Shown piece after piece: positions 1-11,800 of a stretch of 64,000 nt of DNA. Each line of letters opens with the position of its first letter. Position 1 is the first letter of the stretch. The notes beneath the pieces were generated by a model that did not search any database, was not told the DNA's origin, and saw only the letters and a program-made list of their open reading frames with translations. The translations under genes were made by a program, and so were the position numbers. The stretch comes from Bubalus kerabau (lineage: Eukaryota > Chordata > Mammalia > Artiodactyla > Bovidae), in contig NC_073629.1 in assembly GCF_029407905.1 (NCBI RefSeq), positions 52,870,801 to 52,934,800 on the forward strand, in the 5' to 3' direction.

Positions 1-208
1 CTTCCTCACATTTTGTTTCTGATGCCACAATTTATATCTTTTAATATTGTGTATCCAATAATAAATTATTGTAGATACAGTACTTTTATCTTCTAACCAT
101 TATACTGGAGTTGTAAGTGATTAACTACCTTTACTAATTAGCATCCTTTCATTTCAGCTTGAAGAACTTCCTTTACCATTTCTTGTAAAACTGGTCTAGT
201 GGTAACCA

Positions 209-226
209 ACACCTTCAGTTTTTTTT
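209..226. repeat. Target-site duplication of the LMO4 retrocopy, left copy
   Basis: acaccttcagtttttttt, identical to 1739-1756. The T-run matches the A-rich nicking site preferred by the L1 endonuclease, read on the sense strand of the retrocopy. Confidence 0.9.
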
Positions 227-1738
227 TTTTTTTCTTTTAAGCTTTTATTATTTAAATACACCATACTAGAGCAAATGTCTCTGAAAATATCACAAATAAA
301 AGATTTTTTTTTTTTCATTTAGCAAATTAGAAGTAGGGGGAAATTTATACATAGTAGCTACTATGAGCCTGACTTTTTTTCCCAATTTTTTTTTTTTTTT
401 GTCTTTGCCATGGGAGTAGCAACATTAGGATAAAAACACTTATATGTATACATACAATGTATTTTACAGAGATACAATAAAAGTGTTTGTGATAGAATAT
501 CACAAAAGCCACATCTCTTTCCTTTATCTCATGTTCAGTTTTGATTGAAACACATTTCCTTACAACACTTAAATATACAAAGAGCAAACAGAATGTTGTT
601 AAGGTAAAACACAGGGTACAAACTCTGGCCAGTGCCCTGCTAATTGTTAATGAGGGTAGAAAGCAGATTTGAATGCTTCTTTTAATTAGCTTCATTAGTC
701 ATTTCCCTCCTCCCAAGCTCCCTCCCCTCTTCTCCCCACACCAAAGATATCCTTCAGTGGATCTTTTTTCATTTTCTCTACAGTCTCCCATTAGCTCAAG
801 TTCACGGAGTCCTTAATGTTCATATTCAGTCATTTTAATACACCCATAAATGCGGGAAGAGCAATCAAGACTAAAGAAGGTGCAATGGCATGGAGCTGGC
901 ACTGGTGCTAGCTACAAAGGTGACTTGTCTACTGAAGACACATGGGATCCACCTGTGATGAACAAGATCTGAGATGAAGGCACACATTCTGCATTACTCT
1001 GACCTTTTAGTAGACCTTCTGGTCTGGCAGTAGTGGATTGCTCTGAAGTGAATTCAAATGGCCATTGATGAGAGCTGTAGGTCTATCATGTTCACAAAAT
1101 AAACTGTCATTGATGTAGTGAAACTGATCTCCCGGGACCAGGCGATTCCGGCAGGTAGAGCATGTAAAACACTTTAAATGACACACATTGCCTTGGGTCC
1201 TCATGACGAGTTTACTCGCAGGGAATAGACAGTCCACAAGCACTGCAAGCACCACTATTCCCAAATAACCTAATGTAGTCATTTCTGCAAAGGATCATGC
1301 TGCTCTTGGTGTAACAGGACGTGCCGATGTTGCCCAGCTGCGCCTGGCAGCAGGAGCACTTGAGGCACCGGCTATGCCAGTAGCTGTCCATGGCACAGAG
1401 CAGAAAGAGGTCTGCAATCTTGCCCCCGCAGCTTGCGCACAGCTTCCAGGCAAGGGAGCCGGCCGTCACCAGGGGCGGCTGGGAGGTGCTGCCCGGATTC
1501 ACCATGGTCTGCTTTTCCCCTATCTTGCAATATTGCAAAAGGGGACGGCGGCTGCTTTTTTTTTTTTTTTTTTTAACGCGCAGCTCTGAGGCTGAGTTGG
1601 GCAAGGGTCCCACGTAAGTGTCCGGCGGCGGGGAGCAGAAGTGTCAGTATCGTTCTCGCCGTTCTTCTCTGGCTCCGCGCGAGCAGCTGCAGGAGCCTTC
1701 GGCACGTGCAGCACGGCGCAGAGGCAGCAAGTGCTGCC
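219..1738 (-). pseudogene. LMO4P: Processed LMO4 pseudogene
   Basis: Intronless retrocopy of the LIM-only protein LMO4 mRNA, antisense to HFM1. Reading the minus strand, the LMO4 start (MVNPGS) is at 1505 and the reading ends near 1007 with LPDQKVY. Both LIM domains are recognisable, with their Cys/His ligand pattern largely kept. An extra C near 1222-1225 (ccct where the gene has cct) shifts the frame between the LIM domains and gives an early stop after CGLSIPCE. Several substitutions also occur (KRCAGC to KLCASC in LIM1). 5' UTR sequence runs up to 1738 and 3' UTR down to a T-run at 219-233, which is the poly(A) tail on the minus strand with an AATAAA just upstream. The 18-base repeat acaccttcagtttttttt at 209-226 and 1739-1756 is the target-site duplication. 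Noncoding. Confidence 0.95.
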
Positions 1739-1756
1739 ACACCTTCAGTTTTTTTT
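1739..1756. repeat. Target-site duplication of the LMO4 retrocopy, right copy
   Basis: Second copy of acaccttcagtttttttt. It fixes the 5' end of the retrocopied LMO4 transcript at 1738. Confidence 0.9.
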
Positions 1757-1904
1757 CTAGCAAAAACTCTTCAGAATTGAAGGAAAACTTTGCTAAGTAA
1801 AACATTATTGGTTGGCAGTTTTTTCTTTCCACACCCAAAAATTATCATTCCACAATCTGCTCCACCAGGGTTTTGCTGAAATATTCACTCATAGTCTTAT
1901 GGGA

Positions 1905-2690
1905 ATTCCTTTGTAATGAGTTGCTTTTCCCTTGCTGCTTTTAAGGTTCTCTCTTTGTCTTTTGTTCAGCAAGTGAAAGTGAAAGTTGCTCAGTTGTGTT
2001 CAACTCTATGTGACCCCATGGACTGAATATTCCATGGAATTCTCCAGGCAAGAATACAGGAGTGGGTAGCGTTTCCCTTCTCCAGGGGATCTTAACCAAC
2101 TCAGGGATCAAAACTAGGGCTCCCGCATTGCAGGTGGATTGTTTACAAGCTGAGCCACAAGGGAAGCCCAAGAGTACTGGAGTGGGTAGCCTATCCCTTC
2201 TCCAGTGGATTTTCCCGACCCAGGAATTGAACCAGGGTCTCTTGCATTGTAGACGGATTCTTTACCAACTGAGCCATCAGGGAAGCCCTTTGTCTTTAAC
2301 TTTTGGCAATTTAATTACTGTGTGTTTCAATATGGGTCTCTTGAGATTCACCTTCTCTGGTAATTTCTGGGATTTTTTGGATCTGGATGTCTGTTTCCCC
2401 ATGCTAGGATAGTTTTCATACATTATTTCTTTAAATAAGTTTTATGTCTTTTTCTTCTGGGACCCTTATAATGTGTATATTGGTCCACATGATGTTGTTC
2501 CATAAGTCCCTTAAGCTAATTTCACTCTTTGTCAATGTTTTTGGTTTTGCTCCCCTGATTGCATTAACCCCAGTGTCCTGTCTTTTAAGTTCACTGATCC
2601 TTTCTTTTAGTTGAGCCTCTTGGGGTGCCATCTCCATCCTTCCCTCTGTAGCTGTCTGTTCCTTTCTTATGATGCCAAAATACAAGTATT
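1905..2690 (-). mobile_element. L1 ORF1 fragment (antisense), split by SINEs
   Basis: Minus-strand reading gives pieces of L1 ORF1: RISELKRQD then SLRDLWNNI and IIRVPEE around 2460-2620, matching the coiled-coil and RRM-like boundary of mammalian ORF1p. The left part (1905-1967) is the C-terminal ORF1 region. Both parts are split by the Bov-tA insertion at 1968-2289. Frame is damaged; no intact product. Confidence 0.8.
1968..2289 (-). mobile_element. Two Bov-tA-type SINE units, inserted in an L1
   Basis: Two tRNA-Glu-derived Bov-tA units in tandem, minus orientation, each ending on the + strand with the gggaagccc head. Flanked by tttgtcttt on both sides (about 1956 and 2288), suggesting one insertion event for the pair. 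Confidence 0.85.
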
Positions 2691-2795
2691 AAAGCCTTGA
2701 AATTAAATATTGTCAGTCAATATTGATTTAATTTTTCAGTTGAGTAACCAGTTTTTAAAATTTTGAAATATTTGACTCCTTAATGTCATTCTCAG

Positions 2796-2866
2796 CTGCT
2801 AAATTTAGAAGTATTTTCAAAGAATTCCCATATTTCAATTATATACAGTCCAAAGCCTTTGATGAT
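2796..2866 (+). CDS. HFM1: HFM1 window exon 1 (pre-helicase segment)
   Basis: Codes for AKFRSIFKEFPYFNYIQSKAFDD, the segment (residues 1-23) just before the helicase core, including the Gln upstream of Walker A typical of superfamily 2. The acceptor ends in tctcag and the donor is gtaagt. The exon opens with two bases that complete a codon begun in an exon upstream of the window, so this is not the gene start. Confidence 0.95.
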
Positions 2867-5800
2867 GTAAGTATTTTGTTTAATTATTTACCTGTCTACC
2901 TTTTCTTACTGGATTGTGTGCTCTCTAAGGACAAGGACCAGATCACATTCATTTTTATGTCCTTAGTGCTATCAGTGATTGGTACATTATAGAAGCTCAA
3001 AAAATGTTTGTTAAATGAATGCATGCAATTTTCATAGGTGGGTTGTTTAGATTTATAAAAATGTCTCTGAATGCTAAATAAATTATTTACTTCTAGGTCT
3101 AGCATATTACTTTGACAAAATTTGATGATAAATTATTAATAGTATTAATTTTTGAGAGTGGCAGATGTAAAGCAAGCTTATTTTAGTAAGTTTAGAAGTT
3201 AAGATGTTTGAACTATTATTCCATAGACTCTTCCTAAGGCATATTTTCTAACAAACTGAGAATTCAAAAATTCTATCCTATGATTGATTAAATTTTATTT
3301 TTTTAGCTTCTTTATACAGATAGGAATTTTGTGATTTGTGCTCCAACTGGTTCTGGGAAAACTGTAGTGTTTGAACTAGCTATAACAAGATTGTTAATGG
3401 AAGTACCATTGCCATGGTCAAACATTAAAATTGTTTACAGTAAGTATCTGTATATTGAAAAAGTAATAATTAATCATAATAATGAAAACCCATTGAGGTA
3501 AAAGTAAGAAATAAGTTCAAATTCAAGACATAAGAATTATTATTTAGTTTCTCATACTTTTTAAAGACATATCACATTTGGATCTTCCCAAACCAGGGAT
3601 TGAACCCAGGTCTCCTGCATTGTAGACAGACGCTTTACTGTCTGAGCCACCAGGGAAGTCCTATTATTTAGTTTCTCATACTTTTTAAATAAAGCCATAT
3701 CACATTTGGTCCTGTTACCATTGAATTCAAAACACATTTTCCCAGATTTCAAAACATATTTTCTCAGATTTCCCTCTACTCTCCTTTTTAACATATATAT
3801 TAAATTTTTTTTCATCAAAAAATATATGTGCTTAGTCATTCTGTCATGTCATGACTCTTTGCAACCCTGTTGACTGTAGTCTGCCAGGCTCCTCTGTCCA
3901 TGGGGATTCTTCAGGCAAGAATACTGGAGTGGATTGCCATACCCTCCTCCAAGGGATCTTCCCAACCCAGGGATTGAGCCCAGGTCTCCCATATTGCAGG
4001 TGGATTCTTTACTATCTGAGCCATGAGGGAAGCCCCCCCCAAATTTATACACATGGTTAAAAAAAGACGATAATCATAAACAGTGATAATTTCCTATCTT
4101 ACCTTTCTTCACTATTAGTTACAATTTTCTCTTGTTAGTTCTGCTCAGTGATTAACTTTATATATCTGAATATGTTTATGTTATTAACTTTTAATGTATA
4201 AATATTAGGTGGCATCTTGATGTGTGCTAACTTTATTAACATTGGTGAAAATAATTTTTAAATTGCACTGACATTCAAAATGGATATCTTATATTGCAGT
4301 GGCACCAATAAAAGCCCTGTGTAGTCAGCGTTTTGATGATTGGAAAAAAAAATTTGGACCAATAGGATTGAATTGTAAAGAACTCACTGGAGATACAGTA
4401 ATGGATGACCTATTTGAGATTCAGCATGCCCATATTATTATGACAACTCCAGTACGTGTTATTTATATATATTTTTTTGTTTTTTAGAAAATATCTCTTT
4501 CTCTTTACCATGAATAAAAACTAAAAGAAAACACAAAGTAGAAGAATGTATTTGCAATGTGAAGCAAACAAACAAAAAGTACTACTGTTCAGGGTATATA
4601 AGGAACACTAACAAGTCAATTAAGCAAAAGATAAACAAAGGGAGTAAATTGGCAAAAGATATGGATAGGCAGTTATTGTGGACAATTTATAATCATACTT
4701 GTTGCTGTATTCTTTTATCCAAATGTTATGTATTATAGAGGGAGGACCTTGGCAGAGCTTAAAAAGGGTAATTGGACTATAATTTTGAATAAAAGTTAAA
4801 AATAAATGGGCGTTCAGTTTTTTAAACACACTATTATCAAAATTCCATAAGTCTCTTTGGATACTTTTAAGACATCAATATTAACTAAAATATTGCCCAT
4901 CATTTGTAATATCTTAAAATTTTATCAATATCTTAATAATACTTATTACAATTCCTTATCATATTAAACCACTTGCATTTTTTTCCTAGGAAAAATGGGA
5001 TAGCATGACTAGAAAATGGAGAGACAACTCTTTGGTCCATCTGGTTCGATTGTTTCTCATTGATGAGGTAGTGAACACATTATTCACTTTCAGATATAAA
5101 CATGAAGAGATGATTTGAATGGACAAACTATATGTGCTTTATCCCTTCAAGGGGAAAATGCTTATTTTCTTAGGGAAGTGTGTTTAATATTGTTTTACAT
5201 TTTAGTTGACTAGATAGATTTTTGTTTTTAGCTAATGAGTCTTAGTTTTTTCCTCAGGTACATGTTGTAAAAGATGAAAATCGTGGACCAACTCTTGAAG
5301 TTGTAGTCAGCAGAATGAAAACTGTGCAGATTTTATCTCATGCTGTAGAAAATACCAACAGTATTATTCCAATGAGATTTGTGGCTGTATCTGCAACAAT
5401 TCCAAATGCCGAGGACGTAAGCTAGAATTTTAATCTATCAGTTTTTCTTTTTATGGCTTAGTGAAATATTTGATCTTAGAGAAAAGTGAGGAGTTTTTTT
5501 CTGTAAATCACCTAACCAATTTAATTGGAAGGTATGTTGTGGAAGGTTATGGTTAGATCTCATAGATATGACAGTATTAAGGCCATGAAATTTGGTTGAG
5601 TGGATTTAATAAAGTATGTTTGGTGCAAGTCTATTGTTTATTAGTATCTAAAAGTCATAATTTCATGGGTTTTAGACGTTTCATAAAAAGTTGACTAATA
5701 TGATTGTTGTAACCAGCTGATTCTAGTTATCTAGCAAATATGATAGAGAATAAAAATAATTAGTATTAGTTGAATGATTGCCACCCACCTCCCCCATTTC

Positions 5801-8800
5801 TATTTGCCTGGAATTGTCATAGGCACTCTTAATAGATGCAAAAGTGAAAACATAGGCCCTGCTCTTCAGGAGGATCTCAAAGTTAATAGGGTACACGAAC
5901 AGGTAAAGAAATAATTGTGCAATATTATACTTTCTATGACAAATACATGTCCTACTTTTTTCTTCAGTTTTTTGGCAAGCTTGAAAAATAGGACAGTCTC
6001 CCTCTGCTTTCTCACTCCTATTTACTTAACAGCCTACTTGTAAGGTGACTTGTTCCCTGAGCTAATTCTTAGAAATTGTTTTCATAAAAGCTGCTATATG
6101 GTATTCTCTAATCCAGTGTAAAATTTTGCCTTTACTTTAACACAATTAATCATTTTTATTTTTAAAATTACAACTTGTTTTGCTTATATTCAAAACTAAT
6201 AGAGAAAATTTTAAAGTATGTATAAACAACAAAAACCCAGCATTTGTCCTTCTAGATGTATTGATGAATTCATAATATGCATACTCATTTATGACTTACA
6301 TGCTACCTTTAAGTGTTTCCATGTCAATAAATGTTATATTCATTTATACTTCTACCATTAGCTATTTATCTGTAGTCTAACGCTGGATAATATAATGAAA
6401 TTATTGTTATTATTACTTATAAATAGTTCTCATTTGTTATTGAAAATGGTACCTTATTTTAAAATTTTGTACTGCTTTGATTACTACCGAAGTAAATATT
6501 TTTAATATTTTAGTCAATCACTTTAAGTTCTTTTTTTTTTGCAACTTGCCAGGTCATAGACTTTGTCCTTTTTCACATTGGGATACTAAAATTTTATATT
6601 GATTTGTAAGCAATTACTAAATATCAGTACTCTAATTCTTGAAACTGTCTTCCCCTTTGTGATAATCATTACTTCTGTGAACACCATCTGTCTCTTTCTA
6701 TAAGTCCTGTTCCTCAGTTTTTGCCTTTATCCTTGGCCTTCTCAAATTGTAAATTCTTGTTCTCATCTGTACCTATGAGAGCCTTGAAGATGTTTTAATA
6801 ATTCCTTCCTATGCAGTTAGAAACTCATTAATCTTCCTGTCAAAGAAACAGTTTCAGAGCAGAACATGAAGCCTAACCAGTCTATGTGAAGTTAAGGATT
6901 GCTCTCCACAGTTCCAGAAATTAACTAAGGACTCTAGAGTTGAGTCTGAAATATGCTTTTGGCATTTCCATCTCACAAGTGTTTATTTGTTCTGTGTTTA
7001 GAAAAGTTGTCAACCTTTGCCAGCCTTTGCCAATCATTACTTTGCTACTATTCAGGTAGTATTCAGTATAACACAAAAGAAGTGTCAGCTATATCTGAGC
7101 ATAGTTCTGAAAAATAGCAAAGAAGTTACAGTGCTACTGAGAAATTAAATTTCTTTGTTGAAATTAGTTTTAGACTCTATAGAAGGAAACTAAAACAAAA
7201 TAATAATAATTGAAAGTTTATCATGTTAAAAAGTGGGTGTAATCTTGAAATGCTGCTAATTGAAAATATTTACCAATATATCAATTGAATAGTATCTTTA
7301 AAATATGTAATGTTGAAAAAGACTACTTGACTAAATATTTTTATACCTTGACTTTAAGGTGATCTGTAATTGGGCATGTTAGCCATAAAACTTTACTAGA
7401 AAAAAATTCATTGTGTGTGTTTCTGTCATTTAAAGATTGCAGAATGGCTTTCAGATGGTGAAAGATCTGCTGTATGTCTGAAAATGGATGAGAGACATAG
7501 ACCAGTGAAACTTCGGAAAGTGGTTCTTGGGTTTCCCTGCAGTGATAACCAAACTGAATTCAAGTTTGATTTAACCCTCAACTACAAAATTGCCAGTATT
7601 ATACAAACGTACTCTGATCAGAAACCCACCCTTGTGGTATGGATTGTTGGTTGATTATTTTTTAATGTAATGTTTAATTTTTAATATGATTAATATAAAA
7701 ATTATTCATTCGTTTTTAGTTTTGTGCAACAAGGAAAGGTGTGCAACAGGCTGCTTCGGTTCTTGTGAAAGATGCAAAATTTATTATGACTGTGGAACAG
7801 AAACAGAGGTATATTTTAAAATATTTTCTTGTATGTAGAAAGACTTTCAGGGATAACGTAAATGAGATGAGAAAACTGGGTTGACCTTTTCAAGTTACTT
7901 GACTTTCCCAAGCTTGCTTCCTTATCTGTAAAATAAGGATAATAGTAATTTGGAGGATTAATAAGACAATGAATCTTAGTACAACTGTGATCCTGTCTTC
8001 TTTATTTCATAGCCCTATTTGAAAGATTATTCATATTTCTTCATTTTTTACTCACTTTCAATCCATCTGTTGTAATCGTTTACTAAAGCCAATCTTGTCA
8101 AGTCATCTCTCAGGAGCCTCTAACACATTTGACCACTCCTACCTTATTTAAAAACACCAGTCTGTGTATTTTCATGATCACTGTCTACCATGTTTCTTCC
8201 TATTTTGCTTTCTACTCAGTCTCAGTCCCTTTTCACTTCTTCTACCTAATTGTTAAATGTTAACATTCTAGGGGTTCTTTCTATCCAAGATTCTGTTACT
8301 AAGGTTTCTAAACTTGTCTAACATACCCAACATTTTGTTTACTTTGGTCTCCATAGATTTTTTAAAAATAGTTTTTCTGCGTATCATGTATTTAAGAACT
8401 TTTTACATTTTTAAAAAATGTAGTTAACTTCAGGAAGTTAATTGGTAGTATTCTCATAGTGAAAGTGTTTCCTGAGATTTTGGGGGTTTTCCCTCTTTTT
8501 TTGGATGGTTTTATTTATACTTATTCATTTCCTTATTTTTCCCAGTTTTATTGAGATATAATTGACATCTAGCACTGTATAAGTTTAAGGTATAAAAAAT
8601 AATGATTTGACTTACATATAGCATGAAGTGGTTACCACATTAAGTTTAGTGAATATTTGTCATCCATACCTATAGATGCAAAATTGAAGAAATAGAAATG
8701 TTTTCATTTGTGATGAGACTCTTAGGGTTTACTCTCTTAACAACTTTTATATATAACATGAAGCAGTGTTAATTATATTTAGCATATTGAACATTACATC

Positions 8801-11800
8801 CCTAGTAACTATTTATCTTCCCCTTCATAGATTACAGCCTTGTTACAGTGAAGGGGGTTGTGTAACTTAATGAAACTATGAGCCATGTCATGCAGGGCCA
8901 CCCAAGATGGATGGATCATAGGGAAGAGTTGTGACAAAAATTGGTCCACTGGAGGAGGAAATGGCAGTCCACTCCAGTATTTTTGCCTGGAGAACTCCAT
9001 GGACAGTATGAAAAGTCAAAAAGATATGACACAGAAAGATGAGCCCCCTCCAGATCATAAAGTGTCTAGTATGCTACTGGGGAAGAAAGGAGGGCAATTA
9101 CTAATAAATAGCTTTAGAAAGAATAAAACGACTGGCCCAAAGTAGAAACAACACTCAGTTGTGGGTGTGTCTGGTGGTGAAAATAAAGTCCAATGCTGTA
9201 AAGAACAAGGTTGCCTAGGAACCTGGAATACAGGTCCTTGTATCAAAGTAAATTGGACGTGGTCAAGCAGAAGGTGGTAAGATTAAACATCTTAGGAGTA
9301 AGTGAACTAAAATGGATGGGAATTAGCAAATTTAATTTAGATGAGCATTATATGTACTACTGTGGGCAGAAATCACTTAGAAGAAATGGACTAGCCCTCA
9401 GAGTCAGCAGAAGAATCCAAAATGCAGTCTTGGGTGCAATCTCAAAACAGACAGAATGATCTCAGTTCATTTCCAAAGCAAACCATTCAACATCACAGTA
9501 CTCCAAGTCTATGCCCCAACCACTGATACCAAAGAAGCTGAAGTTTAACAGTTCTATGAAGACCTACAATACCTTCTAGACTAACCCCAAGAAAAGACAT
9601 AGTTTTATCTTAAAGGATTGGAATTCAAAAGAGGTCAAGGGATACCCGGAAGAACAGGCAAGCTTGGCCTTAGAGTACAAAATGAAGCAGGACAAAGGCT
9701 AATAGAGTTTAGTCAAGAGAACACACTGGTCATAGCAAACACCCTTTCCCAACAACCCAAGAGACAAGTCTGTACATGGATATCACCAAATGATCAATAC
9801 CAAAATCAGACTGATTATGTTCTTTGTAGCCAAAGATGGAGAAACTCTATAGAGTCAGTAAAAAAAAGACCTGGAGCTGACTGTGGCTTAGATCATGAGC
9901 TCCTTATTGTAAAATTTAGGCTTAAATTGAAGAAAGTAGGGAAAACCACTAGGCCATTCAGGTATGAACTAAATCAAATCCCTTATGATTATACAGTGGA
10001 GGTGACAAATAGATTCAAGGGATAAATCTAGTAGACAGAGTGCCTGAAGAACTATGGATGGAGATTCATAACATTGTACAGGAGGCAGTGACCAAAACCA
10101 TCCCAAAGAAAAAGAAATGCAAGAAGGCAAAATGGTTGTCTGAGGAGGCTTTATGAATAGCTGAGGAAAGAAGAGAAGCAAAAGACAAGGGAGAAAGGAA
10201 AAGATATACCCATCTGAATGCAGAGATGCAGATAATAACAAGGAGAGATCAGAAAGCCTTCTTAAATAAATAATGTGAAGAAATAGAGGAAAACAATAGA
10301 ATGAGAAAGACAGATCTCAAGAAAATTAGAGATATCAAGGGAACATTTCATGTAAGGATTGGCATGATTAAGGACAGAACTGGTAAGGACCTACCAGAAG
10401 CAGAAGAGATATCAACTACCTCACATATACAGATGATACCACTCTAATGGCAGAAAGTGAAGAGGAACTAAAGAGCCTCTTGATAAGGGTGAAAGAGAAA
10501 AGTGAAAAAGCTGGCTTGAAACTCAACATTAAAAAAACCTAAAATTAAGGCATCTGGTTCCATCACTTCATGGCAAATAGACAGGAAAAAGTGAAAGCAG
10601 TGACAGATTTTATTTTCTTGAGCTCCCAAATCACTGCTGGTGGTGACTGCAGTCTTGAAATTAAAAGATGCTTGCTCCTTGGAAGGAAAGCTATGACACA
10701 CCTAGACAGCATATTAAAAAGCAGAGACATTATTTTGCTGACAAAGGTCCGTATAGTCAAAGCTATCGTTTTTCCAGTACTTATGCATGGAAATGAGAGT
10801 TGGTCCACAAAGGAGGCTGAGCACTAAAGAACTGATGCTTTTGAATTGTGGGGCTGGAGAAGATGCTTGAAAGTCCCCTGTGCTGCATGGAGATCAAACC
10901 AGTCAGTCCTGAAGGAAATCAGTCCTGAATATTCATTGGAAGGACTGTTACTGAAGCACAGCTCTGGTACTTTAGCTACCAGATTCAAAGAGCCAGCTCA
11001 CTGGAAAAGACCCTGATGCTGGGAAAGATTGAAGGCAAAAGGAGAAGGGGATGGCAGAGGATGAGATGGTTATATAGTGTCACCAACTCAATGGACATGA
11101 ATTTGAGCAATCCAGGAGATAGTGAAGGACAGAGGAAGCTGATGTGCTATAGTCCACGGAGTCTCAAAGAGTTGGACACGACTTAATGACTGAAAACAAC
11201 AATAACCTATTTATCTTGTAACTGGAAGTTTGTGCCTTTTGACTACCTTCATCTAGTTCCCCTTCCCCACCATCTTTTTCCATGAATTTGTTTGTTCCTT
11301 TTTGAAGTATAATTGACCTTCAACACTGTGGGGTCAGTGTCCCTGTTCTACAACAGAGTGATTTGGTGTTTTCTATACATTTCAAGATTATCGTCATAAT
11401 AAGTCTAGTGACGATTGTCATGATCGTCATAATGATCTGTCACTATATAAGGTAATATTGATACATAATTATTGACTGTATTCCCACACTTTACATTTTG
11501 TACCCATGACTCATGTTTTGTAACTGTATGTTTGTTCTTTTTAATCTCCCTTACACATTTCTTTGCCCCCCCGCCCCCTGGCAACCACCTGTTTGTTTTG
11601 TTTCTATTACTCTATTTTTATTCTGTGTTTGTTCATTTGTTTTGCTTTTTAGATTCCACATAAGAGGAAAATCATATAATTTTTGCTTTTCTCTATCTGA
11701 CTTACTTCACTTAGCATAATACCCTCTAAGTTTATCCGTGTGGTTACAAATAAATGGCAAGATTTCATTTCTTTTTTATTACTGAGTAATATTCCACGTG

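Noticed and set aside
345..695. 116-codon open frame on the minus strand
   Set aside because: Lies in the LMO4 retrocopy 3' UTR region; no known protein similarity and no conserved start context.
1374..1617. Plus-strand open frames of 71-75 codons
   Set aside because: Antisense shadow of the GC-rich LMO4 5' UTR and LIM1 region ending in the homopolymer.
2062..2412. 116-codon frame reading GSVSLLQGILTNSGIK
   Set aside because: Translation of Bov-tA SINE sequence; the same peptides recur at every SINE in the window.
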